Origin: Balneolaceae bacterium SMO_bin1
GTDB taxonomy: Bacteria; Bacteroidota; Rhodothermia; Balneolales; Balneolaceae
Direction: 5' to 3'
Length of the DNA: 7,725 nt
NCBI GenBank assembly: GCA_003123965.1
Contig: NNSL01000485.1
Span: forward strand, 1-7,725
The notes below the pieces were generated by a model, which made no database searches, was not told where the DNA came from, and was given only the letters and a program-made list of their open reading frames with translations. Position numbers and translations under genes: made by a program. Each line of letters begins with the position of its first letter. Position 1 is the first letter of the stretch. Below are positions 6,342 to 7,725 of this stretch, piece by piece.

Positions 6342-7678
6342 ATGAGTACTATTTCAGTTAACCCCGATACATTTTTAAGCGATCTTCTCGCAAAACAGAC
6401 CTCTTTGAACGGAGAATCTTCCGTAATTAAAAAAGCTGCGGCAACGCGGCGTTGAGGACGTAAAACAGACCTCCTTTCCCGGAAAGAAAGACGAGGATTG
6501 GCGATTTATCAGCTTGCGGGAACTTTATTCAGATTCGTATGTGCCCGCCTCGCAAATTGATGTTCAGCTTCCCGACATCAGCAATTATTACTTGCCGGAA
6601 AGCGAGCATTCACGCCTCGTTTTCGTAAACGGGCGGTATTCTGCTGCTCATTCGTCAACTTCAGGCCTGCCTGATTCGGTAACAATTGGCAATATTGCCG
6701 ATTTAGCGGATGAAGGAAATGAACACCTGGAGGCGCACCTGAACGAATACGGGGACTTTGAGAACGATATCTTTAGCTCATTTAACACGGCTTTACTCCG
6801 CGATGGTGCCTTTATCCACGTTCCGGAGGGTACCAATGTAGATGCGCCGGTTCATGTACTGTTCATTAATACAGATGCTGATCAGCCGTACTTTACTACC
6901 TCGCGATGTCTGGTACTTGCCGAGGAAAATACTGATCTCACGCTCGTTGAAGAGCATATTGGTCTAGGAGACAATAAATATTTTGCTCTGCCAGTGGTTG
7001 AAATAAACCTTGAGCGTGATGCGTATGTAAAGCATACCAAAATTCAGCGCGATAGTCGCGCCGCTATCCATATCGCTCGTAACGCAGCGCATATTAAGCA
7101 GCATGCCAATTACGAATCGTATACTATAACATTGGGTGCAAAACTATCTCGAAATGAGCCCCGCATTACGCAGCTCGAGGAAGAAGTTGAGTTTACAGTA
7201 GACGGACTTGTTCTTATCGATGGTGACCAGGTTTCTGATACCCATTCCGTGATGGATCACCGCTTTTCGCATTGTGAGAGTCACCAGCTACATAAATGCG
7301 TAATAAACGGGAAAGCCCATTCGGTGTTCAACGGTAAGATTTTTGTTCGCAAAGATGCCCAGAGAATTGACTCTTTTCAGGAAAATCGCAACCTGCTGTT
7401 AAGTCGAAAAGGGTTGGTTAACACAAAACCACAGCTTGAAATATTTGCCGATGATGTGGTTTGTACACACGGTGCTACGGTAGGTCAGCTCGAAGAAGAT
7501 GAGGTGTTTTACCTAAAAAGCCGTGGACTGAGTGAAAAAACAGGCTCGTGAACTGCTAACGTATGCTTTTGCACTTGAAACCATTGAAAATATCACGGTT
7601 GAATCAGTTCAGGAGCTCTTGGTAGAAGAGGTTCATAAGTACACCAATCGCTCATTTAATGAGAAAGTAACCGCATAA
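6342..7678 (+). CDS. sufD: Fe-S cluster assembly protein SufD, broken by two frameshifts
   Basis: SufD is the third subunit of SufBC2D and pairs with SufB to hold the cluster-assembly site. The reading passes through three frames: ATG 6342 to the A6 run at 6429-6434, then the long central part up to the A6 run at 7535-7540, then the C-terminal end stopping at 7676-7678. Removing one A from each run gives one continuous protein of 444 residues, normal for SufD. Family-like sequence spans both junctions: KKLRQRGVEDVKQTSFPGKK then DEDWRFISLREL at the first, and KSRGLSEKQARELLTYAFAL at the second. CTHGATVG (C374, H376 in the joined numbering) matches the Cys358/His360 site of E. coli SufD. The uncorrected open stretch alone would lack about 30 N-terminal and 45 C-terminal residues. 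ATG 6342 lies two bases after sufC, with a weak upstream GGAG, so translation is probably coupled. Confidence 0.92.
6429..6434 (+). other. First frameshift site in sufD (A6 run)
   Basis: The frame from ATG 6342 ends at TGA 6453-6455. The following frame is open from 6427. The only overlap, 6427-6452, contains this A6 run, and reading it as A5 restores the conserved protein. Confidence 0.75.
7535..7540 (+). other. Second frameshift site in sufD (A6 run)
   Basis: The central sufD frame ends at TGA 7549-7551. Reading this A6 run as A5 moves into the frame carrying QARELLTYAFALETIENITV and the natural stop at 7676-7678. Confidence 0.75.
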
Positions 7679-7682
7679 TTTT

Positions 7683-7725
7683 ATGCCCGAAGCGCTGAAT
7701 TCTATATCATCAACGGTTGATTTTG
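7683..7725 (+). CDS. Start of the next suf gene, probably cysteine desulfurase SufS (partial)
   Basis: ATG 7683 lies four bases after the sufD stop and opens 14 codons to the window end (MPEALNSISSTVDF). In many suf operons sufS follows sufD, and SufS proteins often begin with a short variable tail leading into a 'FD(V/I)..IR..FP' segment. The final residues here would fit the approach to that segment. The fragment has no diagnostic motif, so the identity rests on gene order; SufE, SufU or SufT are alternatives. Confidence 0.45.
   Translation, partial: MPEALNSISSTVDF

Noticed and set aside
6429..6435. Programmed -1 frameshift at A-AAA-AAG in sufD
   Set aside because: The heptamer looks slippery, but a -1 shift gives the wrong frame; sufD needs +1. 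No essential reason for a shortened SufD is known.
1..7725. Mobile element, CRISPR array, defence island or biosynthetic cluster
   Set aside because: I saw no transposase, integrase, regularly spaced repeats, terminal inverted repeats or matching genes. All identified genes are housekeeping or general membrane functions.

Overview
The window is a run of co-directional, plus-strand genes from a free-living, moderately AT-rich bacterium. Several features suggest the Bacteroidota/Balneolota side of the tree: ribosome-binding sites are mostly weak or absent, one promoter candidate matches the Bacteroidota -7 box (TAnnTTTG), intergenic spacers hold short 'caaagt'/'attcaaaat' repeats, and the protein sequences look like that group. 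This placement is by eye and not by database search. Most of the region is housekeeping, and I do not see a new defence, mobile or biosynthetic system in it.

Layout. Positions 1-71 hold no resolvable gene. Positions 72-520 encode a NUDIX hydrolase split by one frameshift at a G-run. It overlaps the start of a secreted outer-membrane beta-barrel protein with an Omp85-type LRGY motif (about 502-1743). A ten-helix EamA/DMT transporter follows (1761-2615), then a repeat-bearing spacer and a short-form phosphate acetyltransferase, Pta (2720-3694). A 331-base gap (3695-4025) carries a doubtful 36-codon ORF, several small hairpins, a good Bacteroidota-type promoter and a roughly 100-nt leader. From 4026 to the end runs a suf operon: sufB (4026-5486), sufC (5560-6339, GTG start), sufD (6342-7678, broken by two A-run frameshifts) and the first codons of what is probably sufS (from 7683).

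How the genes work together. SufB, SufC and SufD form the SufBC2D scaffold that builds Fe-S clusters, with SufC as the ATPase. A SufS cysteine desulfurase, if that is what begins at 7683, would supply sulfur. Pta belongs to acetyl-CoA/acetyl-phosphate metabolism. The NUDIX, barrel and transporter genes have no visible functional link to each other or to suf.

The most notable observation is that three single-base frame disruptions all lie at homopolymer runs (one G-run, two A6 runs) inside otherwise well-conserved proteins. Base-count errors in the assembly are the likeliest cause. Real mutation or transcript slippage cannot be excluded from the sequence alone.
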